A stretch of DNA of 64,000 nt. Origin: Anaerolineae bacterium (GTDB lineage: Bacteria > Chloroflexota > Anaerolineae > Anaerolineales > Villigracilaceae). Made by a program: the position numbers and the translations under genes. The stretch covers positions 1-64,000 of the forward strand of contig JABGQT010000182.1 in the NCBI GenBank assembly GCA_018648685.1. Direction: 5' to 3'. Under the pieces are notes generated by a model. That model saw nothing but the letters and a program-made list of their open reading frames with translations, was not told where the DNA came from and made no database searches. Positions 26,122 to 35,167 of this stretch are shown in pieces (the first letter of the stretch is position 1; every line of letters starts with the position of its first letter).

Positions 26122-28656
26122 CTACCCTCGCAACTCCGCTCCTACCTCATACTCAAGCCGCTTCACGATCTTCTTGCGAATCTTTGCCGCTTCTTTATCG
26201 GTCAGTGTGCGGTCGGGAGCTTGATAGGTCAGAGCATAAGCCAAAGATTTTTTGCCTTCACCGAGTTGTTCGCCGCGATAAACGTCGAAGAGACGCGCTT
26301 CGGCGAGCATTTTGCCGCCAGTTTGGCGGATGAGATGTTCTACCTTGGCGGCGGGGAGAGCTTCGTCCACGATCAGGGCGATGTCTTCGAGCATTGGCGG
26401 GAAGGCGGGGACGGGGGTGATCTCGTAGGCGGGTTGTACGCCGCGCAATGTTGATAGATCGAATTCTGCGGCTAGAACGGGGGTATCAGCGAACTCATAT
26501 TTCTCTGCTGCCGATGGATGCAATTCGCCAAATGCGCCAACGACGATACCATCCACGCTCACTTGGGCAGATTTGCCGGGGTGAAAAGCTGCGCCGGGCA
26601 TTAACGAAGAATCCGCTGGGGTGTAGACGATGTTTTTTAATCCGAGCCCAGCCAAAAACGCGTCCGCCACGCCTTTCATATCGTAGAAATCCATCACGGG
26701 CGCATCGCTCACATCCCAGGCGGGCGGCTGTCTGCGTCCCGTCATCGCAATCGCTAACTTGCGCGGTTCGTCGGGTAAATCGCCTTTATTCGGCACGAAA
26801 ACAGGTCCGATTTCAAAGAATGCGAGCGAGTCACGCAGGCGAGCGTTCTTCTCGACGACCTCCAAAACCGACGCCATCAGGCTGCGGCGCAAAACGCCTT
26901 TTGATGGCGTGCTGGGGTTGGCAATTTTTACAAACTCGCCGTGCATGCCAATGCGCTCCTGTGTTTCGGGCGAAGTCAGGCGGTAGGTGATCGCTTCCTG
27001 CAAGCCGAGCGTGGCGAGCTGGTCACGCAGTTTTTCTTCCCAATCGTGCACGGGATTTCCGACCTGCGGCGGGAGCGGGTCGCCGATGCGCGTTTCGGGG
27101 ATATTGTCGTAGCCGTACATGCGGGCGATTTCTTCGATGACATCCGCCACGCCGACGATGCCTTCGCCGATGTCCATGCGGATTGGCGGAGTTGCCGCCG
27201 TGACGCTCGTGCCCTCAACTTGCGTGCTGAACTCGAGCTTGGTGAGGAGTCCCGCAATTTCTTCCGCTGAAATCTCGACCCCAAGCAATCTCTTGACATC
27301 TGCTTCTGTGACGGTCACAACAGGGTCGGCGGGCGGGAGGGGGTAATTGTCTACAAGGTCGGGCGCAACTTTGCCATTGGCCCATTTTTGCATCCAGTAT
27401 AAGCCCCGTTTTACACCATCCTCCGCAAGGGCAGGATGCACACCGCGCGAGAAGCGATAAGATGCTTCGGATGGCAAATTATGGTGATTCGCCGTGCGAC
27501 GGATATTAATGAAGTTCCACGCCGCGCCTTCGAGCAGGACGTTTTTTGTCTTATCAGTAATCTCGGACTCAAGCCCACCCATTACACCAGCTAGAGCGAG
27601 CGCGCTCTGCTCATCGCAAACGAGAACATTTGATTCCTGAAGCTCGCGCTCAATTTCGTCGAGGGTGACAAGTTTTTCACCGGCATCGGCGGTACGGGTG
27701 GTGATAACGACCGGTTTGCCCTTAGCTCTTTCTGCGAGGACATCATAGTCAAAAGCGTGGAGAGGCTCACCGACTTCGAACATCGCATAGTTTGTTGCAT
27801 CAACAAGATTGCTGATCGGGCGGATACCAGCCAAACGTAAACGTCGCTGTACGAGATAGGGGCTGGGGCCAATTTCCACGTCGCGGATGAGACCGAAAAC
27901 AAAACGCGCATTAAGTTCAGGGTTAGTGATATTAACCTTGACTTTCTCCGCAATCGCTTCACCGCTGCTTTCATAAGGTTTCTTGTCGATGCGTTTTAAC
28001 GGTTGATTCGTCAGCGCAGCAACTTCTCGAGCAATGCCCAGCACGTTCACGTTACGAGCGTTATTCGGCAAAATGTCGATGCTGAAAACCGCGTCGCCCA
28101 TATAATCCGCCAAAGAGGTCCCGACAGGCGCATCATCATCCAAGAAAATAATGCCTTCGTGCTCATCCGAAATGCCAAGTTCCTTCTCGGAGCAAACCAT
28201 TGAATACGATTCTATACCGCGAATTTTGGCACGTTTAAGTTTGGTGAGCACCTGTCCTTCTTTGTGCCCATCGTAAATTTCTGCGCCTTCTTTTGCATAG
28301 GCGACTTTAAGCGGTTGCTCCAATTTACCTGTCCCTTTTAGATGCAAAAGGTTGGGCGCACCGGTTAATGCAAGATGTTCATCTTTGCCGTCAAAAAGAT
28401 CGCAAAGCACGAGACGGTCGGCATCGGGATGTGGCTTGACTTCACGAATTTCTGCCACAACCAGCTTATCGGGATCCCATGAGAGACCATAAGTTTTGAA
28501 TTCATGTTTTTCACCAGCAGCGTAATCGGGCATGGCCCAACCAACGTAGTGGATCTCTTCAACTTCGAGCCCGGCCAGCGTGAGCAGGCGAGCCAGTTCT
28601 TCAACGGATATATTGATATTGACGTAATCTTTTAGCCAACTTACGGGTAATTTCAT
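26122..28656 (-). CDS. pheT: Phenylalanine--tRNA ligase beta subunit
   Basis: The large subunit of the alpha2-beta2 PheRS. It has an N-terminal region, a tRNA-binding EMAP-like domain (about 60-190), the B3/B4 editing domain that removes Tyr mischarged on tRNAPhe, the B5 DNA-binding-like domain, a degenerate class II core and a C-terminal ferredoxin-fold anticodon-binding domain ending LTDKEAAKIRKKIVKRLE. The 844-residue length is slightly above E. coli PheT. AGGAGG lies 8 nt before the ATG, and the pheS stop TAG forms part of this site, so translation is coupled. The gene is controlled by the T-box upstream of pheS. Confidence 0.96.
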   Translation of the reverse strand: MKLPVSWLKDYVNINISVEELARLLTLAGLEVEEIHYVGWAMPDYAAGEKHEFKTYGLSWDPDKLVVAEIREVKPHPDADRLVLCDLFDGKDEHLALTGAPNLLHLKGTGKLEQPLKVAYAKEGAEIYDGHKEGQVLTKLKRAKIRGIESYSMVCSEKELGISDEHEGIIFLDDDAPVGTSLADYMGDAVFSIDILPNNARNVNVLGIAREVAALTNQPLKRIDKKPYESSGEAIAEKVKVNITNPELNARFVFGLIRDVEIGPSPYLVQRRLRLAGIRPISNLVDATNYAMFEVGEPLHAFDYDVLAERAKGKPVVITTRTADAGEKLVTLDEIERELQESNVLVCDEQSALALAGVMGGLESEITDKTKNVLLEGAAWNFINIRRTANHHNLPSEASYRFSRGVHPALAEDGVKRGLYWMQKWANGKVAPDLVDNYPLPPADPVVTVTEADVKRLLGVEISAEEIAGLLTKLEFSTQVEGTSVTAATPPIRMDIGEGIVGVADVIEEIARMYGYDNIPETRIGDPLPPQVGNPVHDWEEKLRDQLATLGLQEAITYRLTSPETQERIGMHGEFVKIANPSTPSKGVLRRSLMASVLEVVEKNARLRDSLAFFEIGPVFVPNKGDLPDEPRKLAIAMTGRRQPPAWDVSDAPVMDFYDMKGVADAFLAGLGLKNIVYTPADSSLMPGAAFHPGKSAQVSVDGIVVGAFGELHPSAAEKYEFADTPVLAAEFDLSTLRGVQPAYEITPVPAFPPMLEDIALIVDEALPAAKVEHLIRQTGGKMLAEARLFDVYRGEQLGEGKKSLAYALTYQAPDRTLTDKEAAKIRKKIVKRLEYEVGAELRG

Positions 28657-28668
28657 GATGTCGGCCTC

Positions 28669-29727
28669 CTAGAATTGTTCGAGAAAACGAGAATCGTTTC
28701 CCCAGAAATAGCGGATATCTTTGATATTATGGCGCAGCATAGCCTGACGCTCAGGCCCCATGCCGAAGGCAAAACCTGTATATCGGCGCGGGTCGTAGCC
28801 ACCAGCCTGCAAAACATTGGGATGCACCATCCCACAGCCGAGAATTTCAAGCCAACCAGATTTCTTGCATACGGAGCAGCCTTCTCCACCGCATAGAAAA
28901 CATTCCACATCCATCTCAGCGGATGGCTCGGTGAAGGGGAAATGTTGCGCGCGGAAACGCGTTCGAGCGTGTGCGCCAAACATACGGCGAGCGAAATCAG
29001 AGAGTGTCCCTTTCAGGTCACTGAAGGTGATATTTTCACCCACAGCCAAGCCCTCGACTTGGTTGAATTGGATCTCAGAACGTGATGTGATCTGCTCATA
29101 GCGATAGCACATCCCCGGCAAGGAGATACGGATCGGGGGCGGGTTATCAGGATTGCCAACCGCCGCTTCTCGCATCGCACGGATTTGCCCGGGCGAGGTA
29201 TGCGTGCGCATCAAAAGCGGATTATCTCTTTCACCTTCACTTTCCACATAGAAAGAATCCTGCATTTCACGGGCAGGATGCCCAAGGGGGAAGTTAAGAT
29301 GCTGGAAGTTATACTCATCCGATTCCACTTCACGGGATGTATAGACCTGAAAGCCCATATCCGCCAAAATGCCAAGAATACGTCGTAAAGTCTGTGTCGC
29401 GGGATGCACGCCACCATGACGAAATGGACGACCGGGCAGGGTCACGTCCAGATGATCTTCTTCTAGTGAACGGGCTAATTCTGCTTCCTTTATCAGAGCA
29501 GCACGTTCCGTTAAAGCGGCTTCGAGCGCTACTTTGACTTCGTTTGCGCGCTTCCCCACTTTGCCGCGATCTTCTTTGGCAACTTTGCCGATGCCCTTAA
29601 AAACTTCGGTCAGGGCAGAGTTCCCTCCCGTATGTTTTACCTTCCATCCCTGCAATGCCTCGCTATCTTTTACAGATTCGAGCGCATCCAGCGCAGCGGC
29701 CTGTATTTCATTCAGCTTTTCTAGCAT
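28669..29727 (-). CDS. pheS: Phenylalanine--tRNA ligase alpha subunit
   Basis: The catalytic subunit of PheRS, charging tRNAPhe. An N-terminal coiled coil (about 1-85) contacts tRNA. The class II core carries motif 1 (HPATQTLRRI), motif 2 (PPIRISLPGMCYRYE, a PheS variant) and motif 3 (GFAFGMGPERQAMLRH). Phe-binding residues lie in FTEPSAEMDV. The length is 352 residues. I chose the ATG at 29727 because AAGGAG lies 6 nt before it. The reading frame stays open much further upstream, into the T-box leader, but those codons are leader RNA. A run of cysteines (CFLCGGEGCSVCKKSG) near residue 265 forms a likely zinc knuckle, seen in many but not all PheS. Confidence 0.96.
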   Translation of the reverse strand: MLEKLNEIQAAALDALESVKDSEALQGWKVKHTGGNSALTEVFKGIGKVAKEDRGKVGKRANEVKVALEAALTERAALIKEAELARSLEEDHLDVTLPGRPFRHGGVHPATQTLRRILGILADMGFQVYTSREVESDEYNFQHLNFPLGHPAREMQDSFYVESEGERDNPLLMRTHTSPGQIRAMREAAVGNPDNPPPIRISLPGMCYRYEQITSRSEIQFNQVEGLAVGENITFSDLKGTLSDFARRMFGAHARTRFRAQHFPFTEPSAEMDVECFLCGGEGCSVCKKSGWLEILGCGMVHPNVLQAGGYDPRRYTGFAFGMGPERQAMLRHNIKDIRYFWGNDSRFLEQF

Positions 29728-29784
29728 ATCTTTCTCCTTCTTTTTCATCTCATCACTATCGTACCTTCGCAATGACATGGTGAT

Positions 29785-30072
29785 ATTAACACAAAACTCC
29801 CGTCCACAATGGGACGGGAGGGAATTCCCGCGGTACCACCCACGTTGATCTATCGCACATAACTTGCACAACAAATCCACTCTGTGCCGACTATCATCGG
29901 CTGCCCTGATAACCTTAGGCTTAGGGTCTGAACTACCAATGTGATGCAATCACATTCACACATTCACCCAGACAACTCAGGAGGGAACTTCAATCCGCTT
30001 TCGTCGAGCAGACGTTTCAGCCAATGCACCTGCCTCTCTAACGACTTCCTGCGGACTTACTTTCCTCCGTCA
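29785..30072 (-). promoter_or_regulatory. T-box leader (Phe) of pheST
   Basis: Read on the minus strand: Stem I begins near 30072 (GACGGAGGAAAGTAAG, with the AGTA loop-E element) and returns near 29980 (GCGGATTGAAG, then TTC at 29985-29987, then CCTCC). TTC is a Phe codon in the specifier position. The conserved T-box GGGTGGTACCGCGGG is at 29827-29841. The terminator is CTCCCGTCC/GGACGGGAG (29797-29820) followed by TTTTG. When uncharged tRNAPhe binds, the antiterminator forms and pheST is made. Confidence 0.95.
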
Positions 30073-30086
30073 TCGCGTTGGGGTCT

Positions 30087-30114
30087 ATTATCTGCGAAAA
30101 AGGGCTGGTGTCAA
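30087..30114 (-). promoter_or_regulatory. Sigma-70 promoter of the pheST leader
   Basis: TTGACA (30109-30114, perfect) and GATAAT (30087-30092) on the minus strand, 16 bp apart. The start point would be about 30080, at the base of T-box Stem I. Confidence 0.85.
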
Positions 30115-30164
30115 GGGTGGGGTGATTATGTTCTTGAATAAACTTCTCTAGTTTTCTGATTTTT

Positions 30165-32522
30165 TCAAGACCTTTCAAACAAATCATCAATATCTTGTTC
30201 AAAAAAATCTTCCTTCCACGCAGTTTCATCTAAGCTATTTATAGCATCATTAGAAACGATTGTTTCATACACCCATTCATTGATATCTATGCTGTCTATT
30301 ATTTCATCAATATCAATATCTATTCCATTTTGAACTCCCTCTAAATCATATGATGAGATGTATTGCGAGGGGGCTTCTCCTTCTTCCTTATCAGGAGCTT
30401 CGTAAACAGTCCGACTGACCGATTCTATACTTGAGTAACCCTCTAGCATATATTCCATACTAGCTCCAATTGCCTCTTTTGCACCCTCTTCATTAAATTT
30501 ATAATTATCTTCATCATCTATTTCATCAAAATGGTTTGATTCTGAATATGATATAAAATCTTCAATATCAATTTTTTTGTAGATCTCATCAATCAAGAAA
30601 CTTGTTATTTCGCTTTGGAATCTTTCACAAATATCATCATTATTAATTTCAAAAAATGCTATAAACTCATCAAAAATTTCTAGTTCAGTTTCGTCAAAAC
30701 TTCTGTCATCACCTATACAATCTGATATGAAACCGAAGTCTTCTATCCCTAACTCTTTGTGAAAACCTATTATTAAAGTTAATAACTTTGAAATCTCGTT
30801 GACTATTAGAGGCTTGGCCGAGATGTTTTTCAGGAATGGAATAATCGTCTGTTTTTTTCTTTGTTCGTGTCTAACTATATAAGCTACAAACACCAAATAA
30901 TCAATGGTTTTTTTTTGTTGAAAAGCGTCATCAAAAAGTTTGTTTTTAAATTCTGCTACTTCCTTAACAGGGATAATTTTTTCTCGTTCTAACGATAATA
31001 ATTGCTCCAAAGATTTAATAGTATTTAAGGATTTAAAAATATTTAGAAGATCATCTGTATTATTCCCATACTCTTCCAAAATATAATCAGCTATCGAGGG
31101 ATTAAATAGAGTATAAGTTATTTTATCTGATTGCTTACTTCGATTAAGAAACGATTTTGTAGCTAATTCCGATATAGAATTGAAATCTTTTTCTGCATGA
31201 GAAGGGTTGGTCAAATTTTCTAATCCGTTAATTTTCTTAAAACCTAATCGTAATTCCTTTTCCGAAATAGCCTTGCCATTAAGCACTGTCAGCTTTACTA
31301 AATTTCTCACATAAGCATTATTTTGTCTCTTGAAATAATCATCCCAAATATCTTTTGGATTATTTAAGTTTCCAAGAATATAGTTCCAGTAATCACTACT
31401 TAAAACATCAAATCTTTCGATATCTGTAATAAATTCTATTATTCTAGGATTAAAATTTTGGTGCTTGATTACCTTTTTATAGCGTTTGTTTTTATAGTAT
31501 TCATCAATATAGTTCTCAGGCAAGTTACTAAACCAAATATGGTTATACAATATTTTCGCGCGATCAAATAATGAAAAACTCTTTATAGACAATAGAAAAT
31601 CATTTTTTTGGATATTATAATTTTTCAGTACACTACTATACAAAATCCCTGCATTTAAGATATTTGTCCTCGAGGTCAGGATAAAGAGTTTTGTCTCATC
31701 TTTTCTTACTCTGTCTATAAACTTGGTGATGTGGGAATCTTTTTTATTTTCTATTGCCTCAAAGTAATTACTGCCAAGAAAATCATCAAAATAAAAAATC
31801 TGTTTTCTGCCTCTAGCATAAACATTCTCCGCTTCACTTAGAGATTCTTCAATATCAAAAAACTCATAGCCTTTTGCTACAAAAAATAAGCACATACTTT
31901 CAGCTAGGGTGGTTTTTCCAATTCCAGGTTCTCCTGAAATAATAAGGACATGATTTTCTTGTAAAATTTTGATAGCCTTGGAGTGTGCTTCCGTTTGAGC
32001 GTATCGAGATGATTTTTCTTGAAACCGCTCTAATTCAAATTCGCTTCTCCCTTTTATTGCATTGTTGATAATTCGATTAAAAACTGTAGTGCTTGAAATC
32101 CAAAGCTTGAAATATTTTTCTTCTATTTCAGGGTACTTACAGAGAAAATCATTTATATCTTCTTGACCAAAAACATCATTTTCTTCTTTTATGTAGGGGA
32201 AGAATATGTTCTTAATTTCCTTTTTATAATCTCGAGATAATGGTAAAGAAGTAACAAAAACATACTTTGCAGGGTTTAGTTTTTTTACTTTTTGTACTTC
32301 TTCTCTTTTTAGAGTAGATATTAAGCCTTGATATCCAGTTTTTAAATAATGCTTACATTGAATAATAGTTTCATTGTTTTCACTAGAAAAATATCGTCCA
32401 TCAACGCCACCATCTTTTCCTGATTTAAATCTTTCTATTCGAGCATCATAAACCTTAGAAAGTAAGTCAGCGGCAAGCCTTTCAAACTCTTTATCATTTA
32501 GTTGGGAAAAATCATAGTTCAT
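30165..32522 (-). CDS. Mrr-type nuclease fused to a STAND-like P-loop NTPase, probable antiphage protein
   Basis: A 785-residue protein in strongly AT-rich DNA. Residues 1-125 form a PD-(D/E)xK nuclease domain of the Mrr/restriction type: KDGGVDGRYF (Asp41) and TIIQCKHY (Gln55, Lys57). A P-loop domain follows with Walker A GEPGIGKTT (197-205), Walker B QIFYFDDFLG (Asp246-247) and an Arg sensor TSRTNIL. A winged-helix and a long helical, acidic C-terminal region follow (rich in Asp/Glu from about 600), with no clear repeats. This order resembles nSTAND3-type and Avs-like defence proteins, where an NTPase senses a phage product and triggers DNA degradation. No partner gene is adjacent. The start has no good ribosome site. 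Confidence 0.82.
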   Translation of the reverse strand: MNYDFSQLNDKEFERLAADLLSKVYDARIERFKSGKDGGVDGRYFSSENNETIIQCKHYLKTGYQGLISTLKREEVQKVKKLNPAKYVFVTSLPLSRDYKKEIKNIFFPYIKEENDVFGQEDINDFLCKYPEIEEKYFKLWISSTTVFNRIINNAIKGRSEFELERFQEKSSRYAQTEAHSKAIKILQENHVLIISGEPGIGKTTLAESMCLFFVAKGYEFFDIEESLSEAENVYARGRKQIFYFDDFLGSNYFEAIENKKDSHITKFIDRVRKDETKLFILTSRTNILNAGILYSSVLKNYNIQKNDFLLSIKSFSLFDRAKILYNHIWFSNLPENYIDEYYKNKRYKKVIKHQNFNPRIIEFITDIERFDVLSSDYWNYILGNLNNPKDIWDDYFKRQNNAYVRNLVKLTVLNGKAISEKELRLGFKKINGLENLTNPSHAEKDFNSISELATKSFLNRSKQSDKITYTLFNPSIADYILEEYGNNTDDLLNIFKSLNTIKSLEQLLSLEREKIIPVKEVAEFKNKLFDDAFQQKKTIDYLVFVAYIVRHEQRKKQTIIPFLKNISAKPLIVNEISKLLTLIIGFHKELGIEDFGFISDCIGDDRSFDETELEIFDEFIAFFEINNDDICERFQSEITSFLIDEIYKKIDIEDFISYSESNHFDEIDDEDNYKFNEEGAKEAIGASMEYMLEGYSSIESVSRTVYEAPDKEEGEAPSQYISSYDLEGVQNGIDIDIDEIIDSIDINEWVYETIVSNDAINSLDETAWKEDFFEQDIDDLFERS

Positions 32523-32558
32523 AATATGAGTATCTCATCCTAATAACTCAACAATTAC

Positions 32559-32580
32559 AAAAAGCCCCCTAAAAGGTGGC
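32559..32580 (-). terminator. Terminator of the nitroreductase gene
   Basis: On the minus strand GCCACCT and AGGGGGC form a 7-bp stem (one mismatch) with a short loop, followed by five T residues. It is 23 bp after the stop codon. Confidence 0.65.
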
Positions 32581-32602
32581 ACATATTCATTATATCTTTA
32601 TT

Positions 32603-33373
32603 TCACCCTTCCACCCACGCCTTCACCATCTCCCGTACTGAGCGACTCATCTCTACCGAAAAATCGGATGCGAATTTTCGGTTGTAAAAATATTGCCCAT
32701 AATTTGTAATACCACGCATCGCTTTGCCTTGCGGGAGTTGCTTCTCACGCTCGGCGAACATCTCAGTAAAATCATCTTCGCTCAGGCGTTGATACTGATT
32801 TTCAAAGACGATAAACCTTTTATCAAAACGATCCGTCATCTTTCGGTCTTTTTGTTGCTGTGTGGGATAACCAAAAACCAGCATCGCGATAGGAAAAACG
32901 TACGGGGGCAAATTGAACAACTCTTTATGGATTTCGTAATTTTCCATAATATCGCCAATATAGCAGGAGCCAAGCCCAAGGGAATCCGCAGCAATGACAG
33001 CATTCTGCGCGGCGATCAAGGTATCAGAACAAGCCAAGAAGAGATCGCCTTCTTCAGGTTTTCGCATTGGTTCGTCAGAGAACGTATCCGCGCCAGAAAG
33101 AAGAAAATAATCGTACCAACGTTGGTAATCCGCAAGGAAAATCCAGACCATCGGCGCACGGGCAATAAAGGGCTGGTCATCGCAGGTTTTGACCAATTTC
33201 TCCTTGATGCTTTGATCGGTAATATCCAAAATTGAGTAGAGCATCATATTTCCCGCTGTTGGGGCACGCAGAGTCGCTTCAAGGATTTTGGCCTTTACAT
33301 CGGCTTCAATATCACGTTTTTCAAAGGCACGCACAGATTTTCGGTTGAGTAAAATGTCCAGAGTTGGGTTCAT
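32603..33373 (-). CDS. Nitroreductase-family flavoprotein
   Basis: A 256-residue FMN-dependent oxidoreductase of the NfsA/FRase-like group. The N-terminal pattern LNRKSVRAFEKRDI is the FMN phosphate-binding segment. LRAPTAGNMMLYSILDI is the second FMN site, and GLGSCYIGDIMEN is the third. Members reduce nitro compounds, quinones or flavins with NAD(P)H. The natural substrate is not deducible. AAGGAGAG lies 6-7 nt before the ATG. The gene stands alone between the nuclease-NTPase gene and the divergent ProRS-like gene. Confidence 0.9.
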   Translation of the reverse strand: MNPTLDILLNRKSVRAFEKRDIEADVKAKILEATLRAPTAGNMMLYSILDITDQSIKEKLVKTCDDQPFIARAPMVWIFLADYQRWYDYFLLSGADTFSDEPMRKPEEGDLFLACSDTLIAAQNAVIAADSLGLGSCYIGDIMENYEIHKELFNLPPYVFPIAMLVFGYPTQQQKDRKMTDRFDKRFIVFENQYQRLSEDDFTEMFAEREKQLPQGKAMRGITNYGQYFYNRKFASDFSVEMSRSVREMVKAWVEG

Positions 33374-33500
33374 GGGATGTCTCTCCTTATTATTGATGGA
33401 TATATTTTACTCGCATCTGGCTGATTGCTTTTCTTGGGTATAATTGCCCCGCTTCGTACTTGATCTTAGGCTTGAGTACGTTAAATAAACATCATCTCCT

Positions 33501-33600
33501 GTAAGGGCGACCCTATAGGCTAAACAACAAAATTTATTTTCAAATCAAACAGCTTATTAACATTAGAATTTCTTTTTTCATCTAAACGGGTCGCCCCTAC
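33501..33600. repeat. Inverted repeat GTARGGGCGACCC flanking 74 bp
   Basis: GTAAGGGCGACCC (33501-33513) and GGGTCGCCCCTAC (33588-33600) are complementary at 12 of 13 positions. They lie just upstream of the ProRS-like gene. The element resembles a REP- or MITE-like unit; the inside is AT-rich and noncoding. A short hairpin (CGTACT/AGTACG) precedes it at about 33455-33480. Confidence 0.6.
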
Positions 33601-33623
33601 CGTTTAAAAGGGTACATCTAATT

Positions 33624-35165
33624 ATGAAACTCTCAGAAATATTTGGCTCTACGCTCCGCAAAGCCCCAACCCATGCAGAAACCGCATCTTATCAGTGGCT
33701 GGCACGCGGAGGTTATATCCGCGCCGCAAAAGATGGGGATTTCCTGACTCTGCCCCTCGCAGAGCGTGCAATGAACAAGCTCAGGGCAAGGATCCGTCAT
33801 GAAATGGGATCACGTGGAGGACAAGAGATCGGCGCGCACGCTGATATTCTCGCTCTCGCTGCGGGGGATATTCAATCCTATAAACAGTTGCCACAAATCC
33901 TATATTCTTTCGATGAGATCAAGCAAAAAGCTCATCCGCGTTTGGGGTTATTTGGCGCGGCACATTCCCCCAGCGTCAGCATCCATCTTTTAGGCGCAAA
34001 CGAAGAAACACTGCAAAATTGGCAAGGGGCGCTTGAAAAACTGACCAAAGAGATTTTTGAAAAACTCGATTTAGAAGCCAAAAAAAGGGATTCTGGCGGT
34101 TATGCTTTTGTTGCAGAAAAGGGCGGTGCGGATTATATCCACTGTGCGCAATGTGGCTATCTTGACAAGCAGGCAGTTGCAAAACGAGCAAAATCTATGC
34201 TTTCGACAGAAGAGCCGCGCGAACTGGAGAAAGTTGAAACGCCCGATGCGCACACGATTGAAGCGTTAGCGGCGTTTTTGAATATCCCGAAAGAGAAGAC
34301 GGCAAAAGCTGTCTTTATGACCGCGACAATAAAGGATAAAGAAAAACTCATTTTTGCCATTTTACGCGGCGATATGGCTTTAGGCGAAGCCAAATTAATC
34401 GCTTCACTCGGAGCAAGTGCTTTGCGCCCCGCCACCGATGATGAAATTTTGGCGATTGGTGCTGTACCTGGCTATGCCTCGCCCGTTGGGATGAAAGAGG
34501 TGCTCGTTGTTGTAGATGATCTCATCCCCGAATCATCAAATTTGGTCGCCGGCGCAAATGAAGAAGGTTTTCACTTACGCAATGTGAATTATGGGCGTGA
34601 TTACGAAGCCAGTATTGTGACAGACATCGCTCTTGCCCAAGCTGGCGATCGTTGCCCAAAATGCAACGCGGCATTGGACGCTGTTGAAGGTGTAGATCTA
34701 GTTGAGATAACACCTGTGCTGAGCATGAAAGAAGCAACTTTTACCGATGAAAATGGAAAAGGACAGCCGATTTTGGGCGTGAGTTGGACACTTGACCTCG
34801 GCAGAATTTTTGCCGCAGTGGCAGAAAACCATCACGACGATTATGGTCTCATCTTGCCGCCAGCAATTGCCCCCTACGATATTCATCTTGTCTGGCTGCC
34901 CAGCAAAAATGTGAATACCAAAACAGATGCTGATGATCTCTACCTGAATCTGACCAACACCGGTTTTACCGTTCTCTATGATGATCGCGATGCTCGCGCT
35001 GGGACAAAGTTCAACGACGCCGACCTGATCGGCTGTCCGGTGCGGATCACTATCGGTGAACGCACATTAGAAGAAGAAAGCGTTGAGATCAAGTTCCGTG
35101 ACAAAAAAGAAAAAGACTTGGTTGAGCTAGATGATATTGCTAATTTTGTGATTGAGAATCTTTGA
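33624..35165 (+). CDS. ProRS-derived protein lacking synthetase motifs but with editing and anticodon domains
   Basis: 513 residues against about 570 for bacterial ProRS. Residues 1-66 match the ProRS start, including motif 1. About 50 residues holding the next catalytic block (the THEE region) are missing. The motif 2 site (FRDE in E. coli) reads IKQK (99-102), and motif 3 reads WTLDLGRIF (R394) in place of YGIGVSR. So proline activation is probably lost. The editing domain (about 205-345) is intact-looking: Lys228 (TAKAV) aligns with the key Lys of E. coli, and G283-x3-P287 (GYASP) matches the GxxxP motif. CxxC pairs are at 174/177 and 344/347. The anticodon-binding domain (413-513) is complete. 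Likely role: trans-editing of Ala-tRNAPro. A genuine but divergent ProRS cannot be excluded. Confidence 0.8.
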   Translation: MKLSEIFGSTLRKAPTHAETASYQWLARGGYIRAAKDGDFLTLPLAERAMNKLRARIRHEMGSRGGQEIGAHADILALAAGDIQSYKQLPQILYSFDEIKQKAHPRLGLFGAAHSPSVSIHLLGANEETLQNWQGALEKLTKEIFEKLDLEAKKRDSGGYAFVAEKGGADYIHCAQCGYLDKQAVAKRAKSMLSTEEPRELEKVETPDAHTIEALAAFLNIPKEKTAKAVFMTATIKDKEKLIFAILRGDMALGEAKLIASLGASALRPATDDEILAIGAVPGYASPVGMKEVLVVVDDLIPESSNLVAGANEEGFHLRNVNYGRDYEASIVTDIALAQAGDRCPKCNAALDAVEGVDLVEITPVLSMKEATFTDENGKGQPILGVSWTLDLGRIFAAVAENHHDDYGLILPPAIAPYDIHLVWLPSKNVNTKTDADDLYLNLTNTGFTVLYDDRDARAGTKFNDADLIGCPVRITIGERTLEEESVEIKFRDKKEKDLVELDDIANFVIENL

Positions 35166-35167
35166 TA

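Noticed and set aside
26441-26990. Long opposite-strand frames inside pheT
   Set aside because: They are shadows of the GC-richer pheT codons; pheT itself is fully supported by its domains.
29728-29949. N-terminal extension of PheS by 74 residues
   Set aside because: This stretch is T-box leader RNA with the terminator and GGTACCGCGG; the ribosome site fits the ATG at 29727.
30165-32522. Type IV restriction enzyme alone
   Set aside because: The nuclease part is only the first 125 residues; the large P-loop and helical regions make a STAND-type sensor protein more likely.
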